Shown: positions 37,437 to 48,841 of the stretch, in pieces
Layout: the number at the start of each line of letters is the position of its first letter
Numbering within the stretch: the first letter of the stretch is position 1
Origin: Struthio camelus
Lineage: Eukaryota > Chordata > Aves > Struthioniformes > Struthionidae
Assembly (NCBI RefSeq): GCF_040807025.1
Contig: NC_090982.1
Location: 84,928,963-84,992,962 of the forward strand
Direction: 5' to 3'
Length of the DNA stretch: 64,000 nucleotides
Notes under the pieces: generated by a model
Told to the model about the DNA's origin: nothing
What the model saw: the letters and a program-made list of their open reading frames with translations, nothing else
Database searches by the model: none
Position numbers and translations under genes: made by a program

Positions 37437-38061
37437 CTGGCACAACAGAAACGGAGCAAAATAAGTCATTACATATTAGATAAGCATGAAGAGCTGCTTG
37501 CATTTTCCACGCAATCCAATTTGCGAGAGCATATAACCATCAGCAGTACAGAGCTAATAGCTGCAGATGCTGGGGATAGTGCTGATTTAATTAATTATGG
37601 AGGTGCCCCTTTCCTCGCCTCCTAATTTTTTTGTCCTTTAACATAAAAATAGGTCTCATAGGCTAGTTTCATTCAAACTAGAGTTTTTTCTTCAAAAAGA
37701 TTTCTTGAAAAAGGATTGTTGACTTTCTCTTCATAGAAAGGAAAAATATTAGAGGGATGCCCCTTTTCTGGTGCCTTCTGGCCGTTCTTGCAAAAATGCA
37801 AAATGAAAACTTTGGCCATAGCAAGAAATGAGGGGTTTGGCTCTCCTCCTTTTCCTCCGTACAATTTCCATACATATATTTAAAATCTGGGGGAAAGGGA
37901 GAAGAATTTGGTCCAAATACGAAAAAAACCCCAAATATCATTTCCTAAAATACTATACCCAGACACACATCCAGGGAATTCTCCAACCCCTGTCGCTCCC
38001 TGCTGCTGCAGGCAGGTTTCCCCAGCAACCCTGCATCCTCCCCTGCCGCTGTAACGCTCAC

Positions 38062-38158
38062 CTCCAGAGCACCTTCACTGCTACGCTGACCACGACCAAC
38101 AGCAGGAGACTTCCACTGAGAGACACCATGACAAGCTCATAAGTAAGCGGTGATGAAC
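38062..38158 (-). CDS. Candidate exon with a transmembrane segment
   Basis: 97 bases on the - strand between AG and a consensus donor (CTCTGGAG|GTGAGC). In the open frame it encodes SSPLTYELV followed by a strongly hydrophobic run of about 23 residues (MVSLSGSLLLLVVVSVAV) and then KVLWR. Phase 1 in and phase 2 out match the neighbouring candidate exons at 38975-39030 and 37178-37436. It would be the membrane span of a type I protein. Unknown family. Confidence 0.33.
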
Positions 38159-38414
38159 CTAGAAGAGCGTAAGGAAACCGCAGGTCAGTTTTGCCAACAA
38201 ACAGCTTTAAGAAATGCAGCCTTTCATCATACGGCCCTGGTTGTTACATTTTCATTTTGAATGGCAAATACCGATGCTCCTTCTGCAGCTGGGTTTCGGT
38301 GCACACTGCAAGCCGAGGACGGAGTGGGGAGTGATCCGTTCTCAGTTAGGAGGCCGTCCCTGTGCACTACTTTGGCTTCAGCAGTCTTGCAGCTCACTTA
38401 ATTAACTCATGGGT

Positions 38415-38535
38415 CTTTAGCTGCCCAAGTACCAACCAAAATGAAGTTGCAGGGCTGAGGCTAAAACGCAGCTCTCTGGATCTGAGGGCGAGCAAGAGTA
38501 GTCCTACACCGTTAGACTACAGGGCTATTTCACAC
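38415..38535. repeat. Possible MIR-like SINE remnant
   Basis: Contains GCTCTCTGGATCTGAGGG and, further on, CCTACACCGTTAGACTACAG, which resembles the part of MIR-like elements around ACC(A)TTAGACTACA. Weak similarity judged from memory. Confidence 0.35.
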
Positions 38536-38974
38536 GCTATCCGCTGATTTGCGGTGAATCCATAGTAGGATCCTGTATCCTACTCCCTTTCTAGCCAGCG
38601 CTTTCGATCCACTTCCACCCTTTGCAATCTCAGTTCCCATCCATTTTGCCTCTTGGGTTTAATCCAAAACTTAACGGGGTGAAGTTCGACTTAGATCCCC
38701 CCCCCTCCAAGTTTCCCACTCCTCTCTTCTTCTGCAAAAGCTCCTTTTATTTCCATCATTTCTCCCTCTCTAAAACCTCAACAGAAATGGGTCTAGCATT
38801 CATTACACAAAGTCATCCGTTCCTTTGGGGGCCCATTCCCAAATCTCTATCTGCTAAATCTTATCTGTTTGATGACACTGCTATTGCCTGAGGCCTGAGA
38901 GTACTGTTGTTAACACAAATATGTTGCAAAAGTGATTTTAAGTGCTAATGACAATAAATAGAAAAGTAAAGCAC

Positions 38975-39030
38975 CTTCTTCCTTGGTAACCAATGTGTTG
39001 TGAAAAGTTCCTTCAGCATCATTGACCGTT
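38975..39030 (-). CDS. Candidate juxtamembrane exon of the same unknown protein
   Basis: 56 bases on the - strand after a strong acceptor (TCTGTCGGTTTTCTTTTTCAG) and before GAAGAAG|GTGCTT. It reads TVNDAEGTFHNTLVTKEE and runs in phase into the membrane exon. Two smaller possible exons upstream, 42585-42609 and 43218-43256, join in phase with good splice borders and would give NLETVNDAEG across the junction. Short exons of this sort can arise by chance. Confidence 0.28.
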
Positions 39031-39139
39031 CTGAAAAAGAAAACCGACAGATATTCAGATCACAGTTTAATGTTCAAAATCAGTATATATATTCTAGACC
39101 CATTAATGACGTCTGTATATTTCACTGTCTCGAACGTGA

Positions 39140-39270
39140 ATTATCTTTACAACTTCCTGGTGAGATAGATAGGGACATTCTGCTATCGCCATTTTGCAGA
39201 TTAGGAACCAAAGCATAGAGGGGTTAAGGGACAGATCTAAACAGACATCAGAAGCAGAAATGTTTCCTTT
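39140..39270 (+). repeat. MIR-like SINE remnant
   Basis: Contains CCATTTTGCAGATTAGGAAC followed by AAAGCATAGAGGGGTTAAGG and GACAGATCTAAAC, recognisably like the MIR core (CATTTTACAGATGAGGAAAC, AGGCACAGAGAGGTTAAGTG). Old and diverged. Confidence 0.6.
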
Positions 39271-40059
39271 CAGGTAATAAACTTCCCCCAGTGCCTTGAG
39301 TGTGACTTCATGCTGGTCTAAAGCACCTAATTTTGACAAGTGCCGTGGGCACATCACGTCCCCAGCTGGGATCCAGAGACATCCCACAAGTAGGTGCATT
39401 CAGGTAGGCGGCAAAGAAAACACACGGACGGCTGCAAGACTTTAAAAACGATGGTGGCCGAGCAGGCGCACCTTCCTTCCCCCAGCACCCAGAGAGCGCG
39501 GGCTCGGCAAGCCGGTCCAGGGCGTGAGAAACTCATGCTCAAATGGCACAAACGTTTTCTTCTGTGACGAAGCCCGTTTGAGAAGTTTCTCCCTCCTTCC
39601 CCTCTTCTGCAAAGCCCCAGTCGTTTGCTAACGACCCTTTAGCTGTGCTAACACAGCGGTTTGTGGGTTCAGGGCTGTGAACTGGATTAGCCAAATGGGT
39701 GAACCGTAAGAAAGAAACAAACAGATGAACATCTTTAAGTGGCTTTGCTGCTGGAGAAAATCTGTGGGTAACTCGCCCTCAGATTTGATTTCCTGCCTGA
39801 AATCCGTCTCTCTCTAGAGAGAGGAAGCAAGAGGTAGCTGAGTTAGGAGTAAAAGGAGCAGGGAACGGGTGGAAATAGCTGTTCATTCCTCTGCTTTAAC
39901 TCAGCTGGGACACAAGAAGATCAAGTCTGAGTTTGGCTTTCACCTGGAGAAAGCAATCCCCTGAGCAGGAGCACTCCTGGGGCCAGGTCTCTGCTCCACG
40001 AAGCATGTTGTAGGCATTGGATATGATAAAGCCACAGAATAAAATACATAAGCAGTCCT

Positions 40060-40195
40060 GCAAGCAGACCCCACAGCTTCACGTCACTTTAATCCCAGAC
40101 AGCTTGCCCCAGGATACAGAGGGAAGCTTCGGCAGAAAAGGGAACCGGGTCCAAGTTTCTCAAGTCCAGGTTTATACCTTTTCTTTTCCTGCTTC
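40060..40195 (+). repeat. MIR-like SINE remnant
   Basis: CAGCTTGCCCCAGGATACAG, then GGAAGCTTCGGCAGAAAAGG, GAACCGGGTCCAAG and CTCAAGTCC follow the order of the MIR downstream part (CTTGCCCAAGGTCACACAG, GGCAGAGC, GAACCCAGGTC). Diverged. Confidence 0.55.
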
Positions 40196-40429
40196 TAGAA
40201 ATGCAGTGCTTAACTCCTGCAAGAAAACCCACCCATCATATATGCACGTAACTAAGAATGATCAGCAGCTGGACAGAAAGATAACAGGGGCCCAAAACAG
40301 AATTTCTTGCTTTGCAGCAAATAATAAGATTAATTTAGCACTGTGGTAGTGCCTGCTGCAATAACCCTCATCCAAATACTGAATGCCTCAAAACAGCGAA
40401 TGCAGTTCTCTTCACAGCAAACATGAGGC

Positions 40430-40565
40430 AAAGATGCATTATTACTCTACTGCCGAGAAAGGGAAACTGAGACTAACAGCTTGCCTAAAATAAGCCAGTG
40501 AGTCTGCTTGAAATGGGAATTTCAAGCAGATCTCCTGTCTCTTGTTTTTATGCCTTCACTATAAG
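40430..40565 (+). repeat. MIR-like SINE remnant
   Basis: ATTACTCTACTGCCGAGAAA, GGGAAACTGAGACTAACAGC, TTGCCTAAAATAAGCCAGTG and GATCTCCTGTCTC again follow the MIR core order. Third such copy within 1.5 kb. Confidence 0.55.
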
Positions 40566-43500
40566 AATATTCCTCTCCCAGCAGCTTAAAATTATAACAC
40601 ATCTTATTACTGTAAAGTGCAATGCATAAAAGGAGAATTGTGTAAAATCTTAAGTCAGATTCAGGTGTCTCCTTGCACTAATACCTCCAGATACACACAT
40701 GTGCACACATATTTCCAGGCTTGTGTCGGTGAGATGCAGATTCTCATTCACTACTTTATTATTAGCTCCTTTTCCAGAATAGAAATGAAATGTTGAATCA
40801 CAGGGTATATCCTGACGACATCCAGTTAATAAACACATTAATCAATTGCCTGCAATATTTTCTCAGGTATCAAAAGAGCTTGTGCCTAATGCCTTATAGG
40901 TTGCACTTTAAATTCTTTTCTCTTTGCATCAATAAGCCTAAGTTAAAATGGAATTATTGTGAAAAATCTATTTAGCCCCAGGTGGCATAAGAAAAAGCAA
41001 GTGACTGAAGAAAATACAACCCTATAAGAAAAAAGCTAAGCCAAACTCGTACTCCCATTTATATGAAAAATGATACCAACTCTGAAATGCTGCTTAGACT
41101 GAAATGCTGCACATAGCATGAATCAGATGCGTCTGCAACAACTCCTGCTTTTAAAAACCTTCCACAGCAAGAACAGGCAGCATAGTTTTGTAGCTAAGCC
41201 GACTGTATGCCAGCTTTGTCTCTCATCCATTAGTGCGTGTGTGCATGCCTGCGAGTAGGCTGACACGTTGGCCCAAAAGTTGTTCGAGAAACTCATGTGA
41301 AAATTCCCCCGTACTGAAGAAAGCTGGGCTGAGTATCTGTTACTGAAAACGGAAGATCAACCTGCTTACAGCAGGGAGAGAGTCCTCCAGCTCCCCGTGG
41401 TACAATCTCTTCTTCTCACACCATTAAGATGTCCCAAGGGGCACCTTGCTCTCACCCTTCAGCTTAAAAAAAGTTAAAAATAAGGCCATGGGAATTTAAG
41501 TCTATAACAGAATGAGAAGGAAAATTATAAATTTCTCGATTACCTTGTGGCTGCTGGAGATCCCTGAGTCAGCATCATGCTGCTAAGACCTTGCGGGAAA
41601 GTAAAGCTAGTCTGAAGGGTTTCAGACTAATTGCTCACTTCATTTGCCTCTGTTGATTGCTTTCTTTTCTGCATGGTTTTTATTAGGGCACAGTAATCTC
41701 TTCCTTTTATAGGCAATCAATAAAGTGCGGAGGTGGATCAAACAGAGGCTTTACTCACCATCCTTTCACTAACCAATTCCTTTTGCAGTCTTTCTTGTTG
41801 GAGGATGAGGCATAGCCAGACTCCACCTAGAGGCCTGGCAGGGCTGCCTTCAAGCTCTCGCACTCCTTTCTGTGCGCTACAAATACAGTCCTCCAACAAA
41901 ACTGCATTTTGCATTCGGAAATGCTCCAGCAGGCTGGGTGGAGGAGGCAGGCGGGCGATGGGTTAGAGTGCTCTCACAGCCCTGGGTGCAGAGGGAGGGA
42001 AGCTCCACTGGCCAAGATGGGTCCTTATCAAGAGGCAAGCACAGAACTGAAGTTAAGTTATAGTCCAGCCTTTGCTTTTTGGGTGTTAGGCAGACCAAGC
42101 TAGCTCTCCACGCTGAAAGGAATGATGTAGGACCTTAAGAAACTGCTGCTGAGCTGCAAATTTGGAGGGGGCCTGGGTTTCAGGTGTGCTTCTTTCTGGT
42201 GTTTTCTGCTGGCTAGCTTTGCTATTCTTCATAGCCATCCTGCACCATGGGCAGGATGTCGTGAATCCCGCCCTGCAGCACCTACCTCTTTCCCATGCCT
42301 CCTCGAGCGAATTCACGCACCTCGTTGTATGAATTTCAATCCTGGAGCCAGGTGTCTGAAAGTTAAAGCATGTCATTACCAAGCATCTCTGCAGATGTGG
42401 ACCTCAGTGTTTGCTCTACAGAAGCCCCAAGTCCTTATTGCCTTATTATCTGGCAACTGCACTGAGTTATCTTGCAGGGGAAAAAAAACCAAAAACAATT
42501 ATCGCTCAAGTAATTTGTGCTTTGTGATCCAAGAGGGTGTGCTACTGTTGGGTGGACTCCTTTTCCATTAATACACTCACATACTCTAGATTAGCAGGTG
42601 AGAAGGTATCTAAAAAATAACAATAGAGATTGACAAATTTTTCCACCATGCTTAGATATTTAGCTGCAAAACAACCCCTCTCCTCTTGTCCCAGTGCTTG
42701 TGTCAAACAGTACTAAAGAAAGAGCTTCTCCAAATCCCCTGGAGATTGTTTGGCAGGGTTTCAGATATCCACAGTCCAAATCACTGAGCACATTTAGATA
42801 ACGACTGAGGTAGTGAATTTGTTTCTACAACATAAGAAATCAGTGAATGTACCAAATTCAATGTATTATACAGAGAAGCGAACAGCAGAGAGCAGGTCAG
42901 ACAGATACCCAGACAGGGTAGGTTTAGCCACACACCAATTTTGCATTCTGTACTATCCATACAGCAGGAAACTTGGTACATACTTCCTACAGGGCATCAC
43001 TGTCCTTTTGTCGAGTTTTGAGTCAGAGCAACCATGGTGTGACAAATGGTTTGCATGTTGCACATGATGCAAAAGACTTCCTGAGATTTCAGGACTTTCT
43101 ATCCAGTCAGGTGCCCACGCTTTTCTTCTTTACTACGCAAACAGAAAGCTCCCTTCTAATGAAAGCATAAATTGCCTTGTTACAGATTTGGCATCTTGAA
43201 TCTGATCCAAAGCTCACCAGAGTCTCTGCTGGCTTCTCTGGCATTCAGACCATGTTCTGTGGGGAAAGGTGCTAAATACACACCAGAGCTCACTCTTGCA
43301 AGCTGCTGAACATCTCTCGCATGGTGCTTTTAAAGCCCTCCATCCCTGTGGGCAACCCCAGTGCGAAGGCACTGTTAGAAGTGTCTGGGAAACGTTCCTG
43401 TCTGGAAACATCTCTGGAATGAAACTCACTTTGAATGAACTTTTGGAGACAATCAAAACAAAATCAATGGGAGGCTTTAAATATTCTTGAAGGGGATCCA

Positions 43501-44804
43501 CAACATTTTAATTCAATGCACTTTTTTTTTTTCTTTTTTACTGGTATCTGCCTCACTCTGAGTTGGGTTTTGTGCAGAAACTTGAAACCACTGACACAGC
43601 GTGGAGCTGCAGTGGAGAAGGTAGTTCTTTCTGCAGGAACACGTTGTCTCACAGGGACGGACGCAGTACACCACTGCGAAGGACCAACATAGGAAAAACA
43701 AAGCCAGCAAGACCACGGCAACAGGCCAAGTGTGGACATGCCCCAAGGGACACACCTTAGGCTGCGAGATCAATGATCCGAGCCATGTGCAGGGCCTGAG
43801 GTTCTTCAGGTATTTCTCAGCTTGGTTGTAGATTAACCTGCCCTACATGAATGCTGTGAGATTTATTAGTGAATGCTTGGCTAGTAGTCTGGAGATGAAA
43901 CATTTCATATGGGGTACATCTGAAGTACAATCTCATTACAGCAAAAAAGCCATTTTCTGAGTTACAGAGTCCTCTCAAGAATGTACTGAATAAGCCAAAC
44001 TAATTGAGTAATCCTGTGTTAAAATTTATTTGCTCCTGTGGGCATAAACTACATGGAAAAACCCCTTGGAGGAAAATAAAGTTACAGATGGACACAGGAA
44101 AACAGTGAGACTCCTGAAAGGAGCACTCCTAAGTTTTGCTTGGCAGAGCGATTCTCCTTCGAAATGCAATGGGATAAAAGTGGCTATCCAAGGGGGTTCC
44201 AGCAAATGCCAGTCTTTGCCTCTGTTAATTCCTCATTGCTCCAGATATGATGCAGCTACAAACCATTCTCTAGTTAGGGTAAAGCTATGATATAGCCCGA
44301 AACATCTAGATTTGCTGAGAAGGTGCTATTTTTATACACTGCAAACCTTATACAAAAACTTTTGGCACAACTGCCTTGAAGTTTCACATAAAGTTTATGG
44401 AATGAGAGGAATACATCTTGAGGAAACCTGAAATTTAATCCCTCGCAGAAGACAAGCAAATGACACAGGAACTGTAAAGAGCTGGTCAGTAGTGCAAAAA
44501 CATGCAGAGATTTTATTTATTATTACCTGAAAATAATACAGTGGTAATATCGCATGGCAGCTCTCATTCATCCCTGGGCTTTTCAAACTTCTGCCATTCA
44601 GACGTCTAGGGCATCGGGTTTTATTTTGAACAAATGCATTACCAGTGTTTAAGAAATCAGGAATACCCAGCAATAAATTTATTCTAAGATCATAAATTGT
44701 ATTGGAGTTGATGGCTGGCCAGCACTTTAACCCCAAATGACTTCTAACTCTCTGACTCAGAAAAATCAACCAGACAATTAATTAGATTATCTCGCTTGCC
44801 TTAC

Positions 44805-44866
44805 CCACTTCAGATGAAACTTCCAAGTCTCTACTGTAACGCCTTTGTTAATTGGCCCCGTTCGTA
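44805..44866 (-). CDS. Candidate upstream exon of the unknown membrane protein
   Basis: 62 bases on the - strand between TTATCTCAG and AAGTGG|GTAAGG, open in the frame that joins neighbouring candidates: RTGPINKGVTVETWKFHLKW. Good borders and correct phase (1 in, 0 out). No family recognised. Its partners on both sides carry in-frame TGA codons, so the whole group may be a decayed gene or an artefact of searching. Confidence 0.25.
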
Positions 44867-45120
44867 CTGAGATAATTTTTTTCTAACATCCAAGGTATTG
44901 TTTGTGAGCGTGATCGATCTCAAGCGCAGTAAATGCTCAGATATGTTGTTCTTTTCAAATAGCTTGCTCATGACTCACTGGTTTTCACCTGCCATTGATC
45001 AACAAGTACAAGACCAACAAAATGTAAAAAGATCTTCGACGCAGACGGTTTGAAGGCACCCAAAGTGCTGTCCCAAGAGAAGGCCTGTTCCCATGCCCTA
45101 CAGCAAGGGAAAGCACATAC

Positions 45121-45282
45121 CTTCTTGCTTTTCTTGGTGCATCTTCTCACCAACATAAATAACTGTGCTGGAGTATCACGGAGGCAAATAGTTCAGGCGA
45201 AAGTCGTGGAGAAGCACCACCACGTCTGAAGGACAGAGCTCCAGAGGCTTTGGAGTTGTGAGCAGTACAGAGAAAGCCAGCT
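45121..45282 (-). pseudogene. Candidate exon with an in-frame TGA
   Basis: 162 bases on the - strand between a T-tract acceptor (TTTTTCCACAG) and a consensus donor (AAGAAG|GTATGT). The frame that fits both neighbours reads LAFSVLLTTPKPLELCPSDV, then VLLHDFRLNYLPP, TGA (45176-45178), and YSSTVIYVGEKMHQEKQE. The stop follows a CCG codon, so a CpG change CGA to TGA would explain it. It could also mean that this is not a coding exon. Confidence 0.25.
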
Positions 45283-45764
45283 CTGTGGAAAAAAAAAAAA
45301 AAGAAAAAAGGGTCTGTGAATCACTAATGAGCTCTCCCTCTATTTATTGTTCATCCAAACACCCACAGAAATTCAAATCATAGCTCAATTTCTTTTTTTT
45401 TGGCCACTCTCAGGAGCTTTTGACCAAAGAAAGGCTAAAACTAAAATCTGTAATACAGCTGTACCGTTTGCCTCTCCTGTGGTAGCATCCACAGAAGTGG
45501 AAACTTGGTTAACTATGCTAATTGCTTAAAGGAACGGACAAGACAAGCTGCAGGCTATTACTCTGGGTTTGAAGAGCTGAGCGTCTTTTCCCTTCCAACC
45601 TGACACTCATTGTATGTTAAGGACAGCAACAATTAAAACAGTACCATATGACATACAGTACATAATTTACTATGCTAGTAAATTGAACGTATCTGGGACT
45701 GCTCTCTGCCACTGCAGCCACTTGGTGCCGAGCAGCCAGCATCCATACTGTGACACTCTCCTAC

Positions 45765-45912
45765 CTTTGGGGTCGGGATGGCCATGTCCGAGCTGCTGGC
45801 TGGGAATGGCGGGAGGCCTGGGCTGACCCACGATCTGGGCTTGGGACCTGTTCACGAAAATGTCACTTAGCTCCAATAGAAGTGGAGCTAATGTAGTGGC
45901 CCGGTGAGGCCG
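45765..45912 (-). CDS. Candidate exon of the unknown membrane protein
   Basis: 148 bases on the - strand, acceptor ACAGTTCAGTTGTTATAG and donor CCCAAAG|GTAGGA. Open in one frame (phase 0 in, 1 out): it includes LLLELSDIFVNRSQAQIVGQ and a proline-rich PRPPAIPSQQLGHGHPDPK. An NRS glycosylation sequon would suit an extracellular part. No family recognised; low confidence for the reasons given for its neighbours. Confidence 0.22.
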
Positions 45913-46829
45913 CTATAACAACTGAACTGTATAAGTGAGTTCAAGTACAGGGGAATGTTAGTATAGATACAGCCTCAGGGTACGTATGCAACTGTATCAA
46001 CTATTAGGTGTATTTTTATGTATCTTTTTCCTTGTCTCTATGATGCCAGTTGGCAGAAGAACGTATTGAGGGTGAGTCTGTGAAACACTACTGAGTACTA
46101 GAATGGGATTCTCGTCACTTTTAACTAATGTACAAACCTTGGCACAAGAGGAAAGTAAAAAACCAAACAGTGATAAGGAGCATTCATGGATATTTGCTGA
46201 AATGGCTTTGGCTAGGCGGTGGCTCTTCTGTGTTTGCTTTCTAGGAGCACATTCTTGAGCTTTATCAGCGCGAGGGATGTTTTTTTTTTTTTTTAACTCG
46301 AAAGTCTTCATTCGTAGCGACTTCTAAGCTGCATGTTCCACCTTAACATCTGCAATTATGGCCAGCTAAAAATCAGACAAGTGGTGTTTCCATTTCCTGA
46401 CTGGGGAATTTAGTATAACTAACCAAGTAAGAGAGCAAATTGGACATTATAAGCTTGAAACACAGGATTAGTTACATATCCATCCTGTCGTTTGCGTGAA
46501 CATGCAGCTTGCTCCTTCCACAGATTAGAACTTCAGCAATGTACAGCTGCACTCATTTTTTGCTGTGGAAAATCACTGGAGAACGTGATGGTCTGCACAC
46601 TACTGAACAGAAAGTAGAAAACAAACAAATCTCTTATTGAGCAACGTGATTACTTTACGTCTGAGCAAAATTCTGAGCTGCAGTGCTAAGACATGTTACC
46701 ATGACACTACAAAAGAGCTCACTCTTCACAGAAAACAGCTGAAAACACCATTATGCCATTTTCTACATCCGTAGTACGCCTGTGTCCTGAACAGTCTATG
46801 CCACTCTGTTCCCCCAACTCAAAAAAGAT

Positions 46830-47360
46830 ATAGCTGAGCAGGAAAAGGTACATGAAGGCTACAAAGACATTCCTCAAGCTGGAAAAAAGACAACTGAAAA
46901 GGCTAGACAGAGGCTTATGAAATCAGGGCTGGCAAGGTGAAAGTGGACAGCGATTGGCCATGTCCTGTCTCATCTGATACAAGAAGCAGGGGCATGAAAT
47001 AAGTCTGCCAGGTGGCAGCTTCAAACACAGGGAGCTGGTTCTTCACACAACACGTAGCTCAGCTGTGCAACCTATTGCTGTAGGATGCTGTAGCTGCTAG
47101 AAGTGCCCCTGTGTTAAAAAAGTCACTGGACAAATTCATGGAAGAAAAATCCATCGAAAGGTATTAAATACAAGACATCATGTCTGGATCAGAAAACCCA
47201 TGAGCCGTGAATCATTAGAAGCTAGGATATTCTGGGAACATACCTCTAACTGCTTGTCATGCTTTTACAGTTTTTGCTAGGTATCTGATTTCATCCACTA
47301 TTGGGAACAAGGTACCGGCATAGATGGACTTTTGGTCTGAGCTGGTACAGCTCTTCTTGC
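46830..47360 (+). mobile_element. Old CR1-type LINE 3' remnant
   Basis: Reads in order GAAAGTGGACAGCGATTGGC, GGAGCTGGTTCTTCACACAA, CACTGGACAAATTCATGGA and finally GGAACAAGGTACCGGCATAG followed by ATGGACTTTTGGTCTGAGC. The order and the ending match the 3' part of ancient CR1-type LINEs, whose consensus ends in a 'gataCTGGGCTAGATGGACCTTTGGTCTGACCCAG'-like block. Highly diverged and without coding capacity. Confidence 0.75.
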
Positions 47361-48811
47361 ATTTCCATTGCTTTTCCACACTACAAAAGCCATAATGCTG
47401 CCAGTTCAAAGCTGTTGTTTGACTCTTGTAAGCTCACCTGCTGCAGGAGCAAACTATGCGGGCAAAAGTGTGTAAACTGTAACAGACTGCATTTCCACTT
47501 CTTCTGCGTTCCACATTTGTCAGGCTGCACCAAGGAACTGTAAAAGCAGCCGATTTAACCTCCTGAGGGCTCGCTGGGAGTGAGGGGAATATTGACAGAG
47601 CAGCTCAGGGACACATCCAACTGCTGCGAGCGTGGCCGAAACCGCTTTCAAATTCTGCTGATTCTGTCCTGGTGGGAAGATCTTCTACCCAGTCCCGCGC
47701 TCAGGGATCACACAGCGCTTGGGACTTAGGTCATCTGAATGAAGACAAATTCCACTCAGGAAAGCTCTAGTGATCAGGGTGTTGCACAGGATCAGGAAAC
47801 GACCTAAAAGACTGTGGCTGATGTTTTCAAAAGTTGACTGACTTTGTTCTCTTTATTTCTGTGGAAAAAGAGTTAAATCAAATCCACAAGGCTCTTTCTG
47901 AAATTCCACCAAATCTCCTTCCAAACATTTTCTAATCACCACAGGAGGAGGATTTCTGCTGTAAAAGTCTTCCACAGGTTCACCTATTCATGAATCAAAA
48001 TACTTCTGAAAAGTTATCCCTGAGGACAAAACTCCCCATTCTTTTCTTGACCAAGTAAGCATAGCATTAAATTACAGGGAAGCTCAACTATTATCTCATA
48101 GTTTTCTTTTTTTTATTATAGACTTTTTATCCACATGAATGATAAAGAAACTACAACAGAGTTAAATACCTTTTCTGATAACAGTGATTATATTCTTAAT
48201 TACACTCAATATTAAATTGTAAAATATTTCCAGAGGAGTACAATCTTAATTCATACAGCAGGCAAAATACCAGAGGAAGAAGGGGCCGGGAGGAAAGGGG
48301 TGTCAGAATTTCCAGTCTGCTTTTAAAAAGCACTGTGTATGGCTAACGCTTTTCTATCCATCCATCCAAACGTGGTTCTGGCCCATCTGCTAAGATGCGC
48401 TTTTCTTTCCATAAAACAATCACTATTCAAAAGCAAAAGATGAACGGGCAGACGTTGTCAGTGTTTGTGGCGTTGAAAGGATCAGCAGTTCCTTTCACAG
48501 CTTATCTGTACGATTCATCGAAAGCATTTTCTCTATCAAGTTCAGTAGTCCTTCTAAAAACACATAGACTTAAACTTTGGTACCACCAAAAAAGATCCAG
48601 GACAGGCATTTTTTGATTTTTTTTTGTTTTGTTTTTACTAATAAATGGCTGCTACATTCTACTTTACATGGTTGTCCATGATGCTTTGAGGTCACTTGTC
48701 CTTGGGTTCAGAGGAACCTGATTTGTTTTGTTTGTTCTTTAAATTCCCAAGCCCTTCTGTTTTCTCAGTCTTTATACAAGTCAGATTGCTGAGTGGTGGG
48801 TTATAACTTAC

Positions 48812-48841
48812 AAAGTAACAGCTGCAAAAGATCCTGTGCTT
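48812..48841 (-). pseudogene. Possible relic of the SKOR2 last exon
   Basis: After an excellent acceptor (TTTTTTTATTCCTAG) the - strand frame reads EAQDLLQLLLCKL and stops. The SKOR-family C-terminus begins EAHDALHHFSCKML; E, A, D, L, C and K coincide. The rest of the conserved tail is absent. The segment alternatively reads as a 30-base mini-exon before GTAAGTT. Weak call resting on a short match recalled from the family. Confidence 0.25.

Noticed and set aside
47221-47310. Segment with good splice borders, DEIRYLAKTVKA reading
   Set aside because: It lies wholly inside the old CR1-type LINE remnant at 46.83-47.36 kb and contains stops.
47425-47540. Candidate - strand exon ending CTGCAGCAG|GTGAGC
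   Set aside because: Open in two frames, phase choice arbitrary, and no similarity to anything recognised. It could extend the unknown membrane-protein candidate but was not listed.
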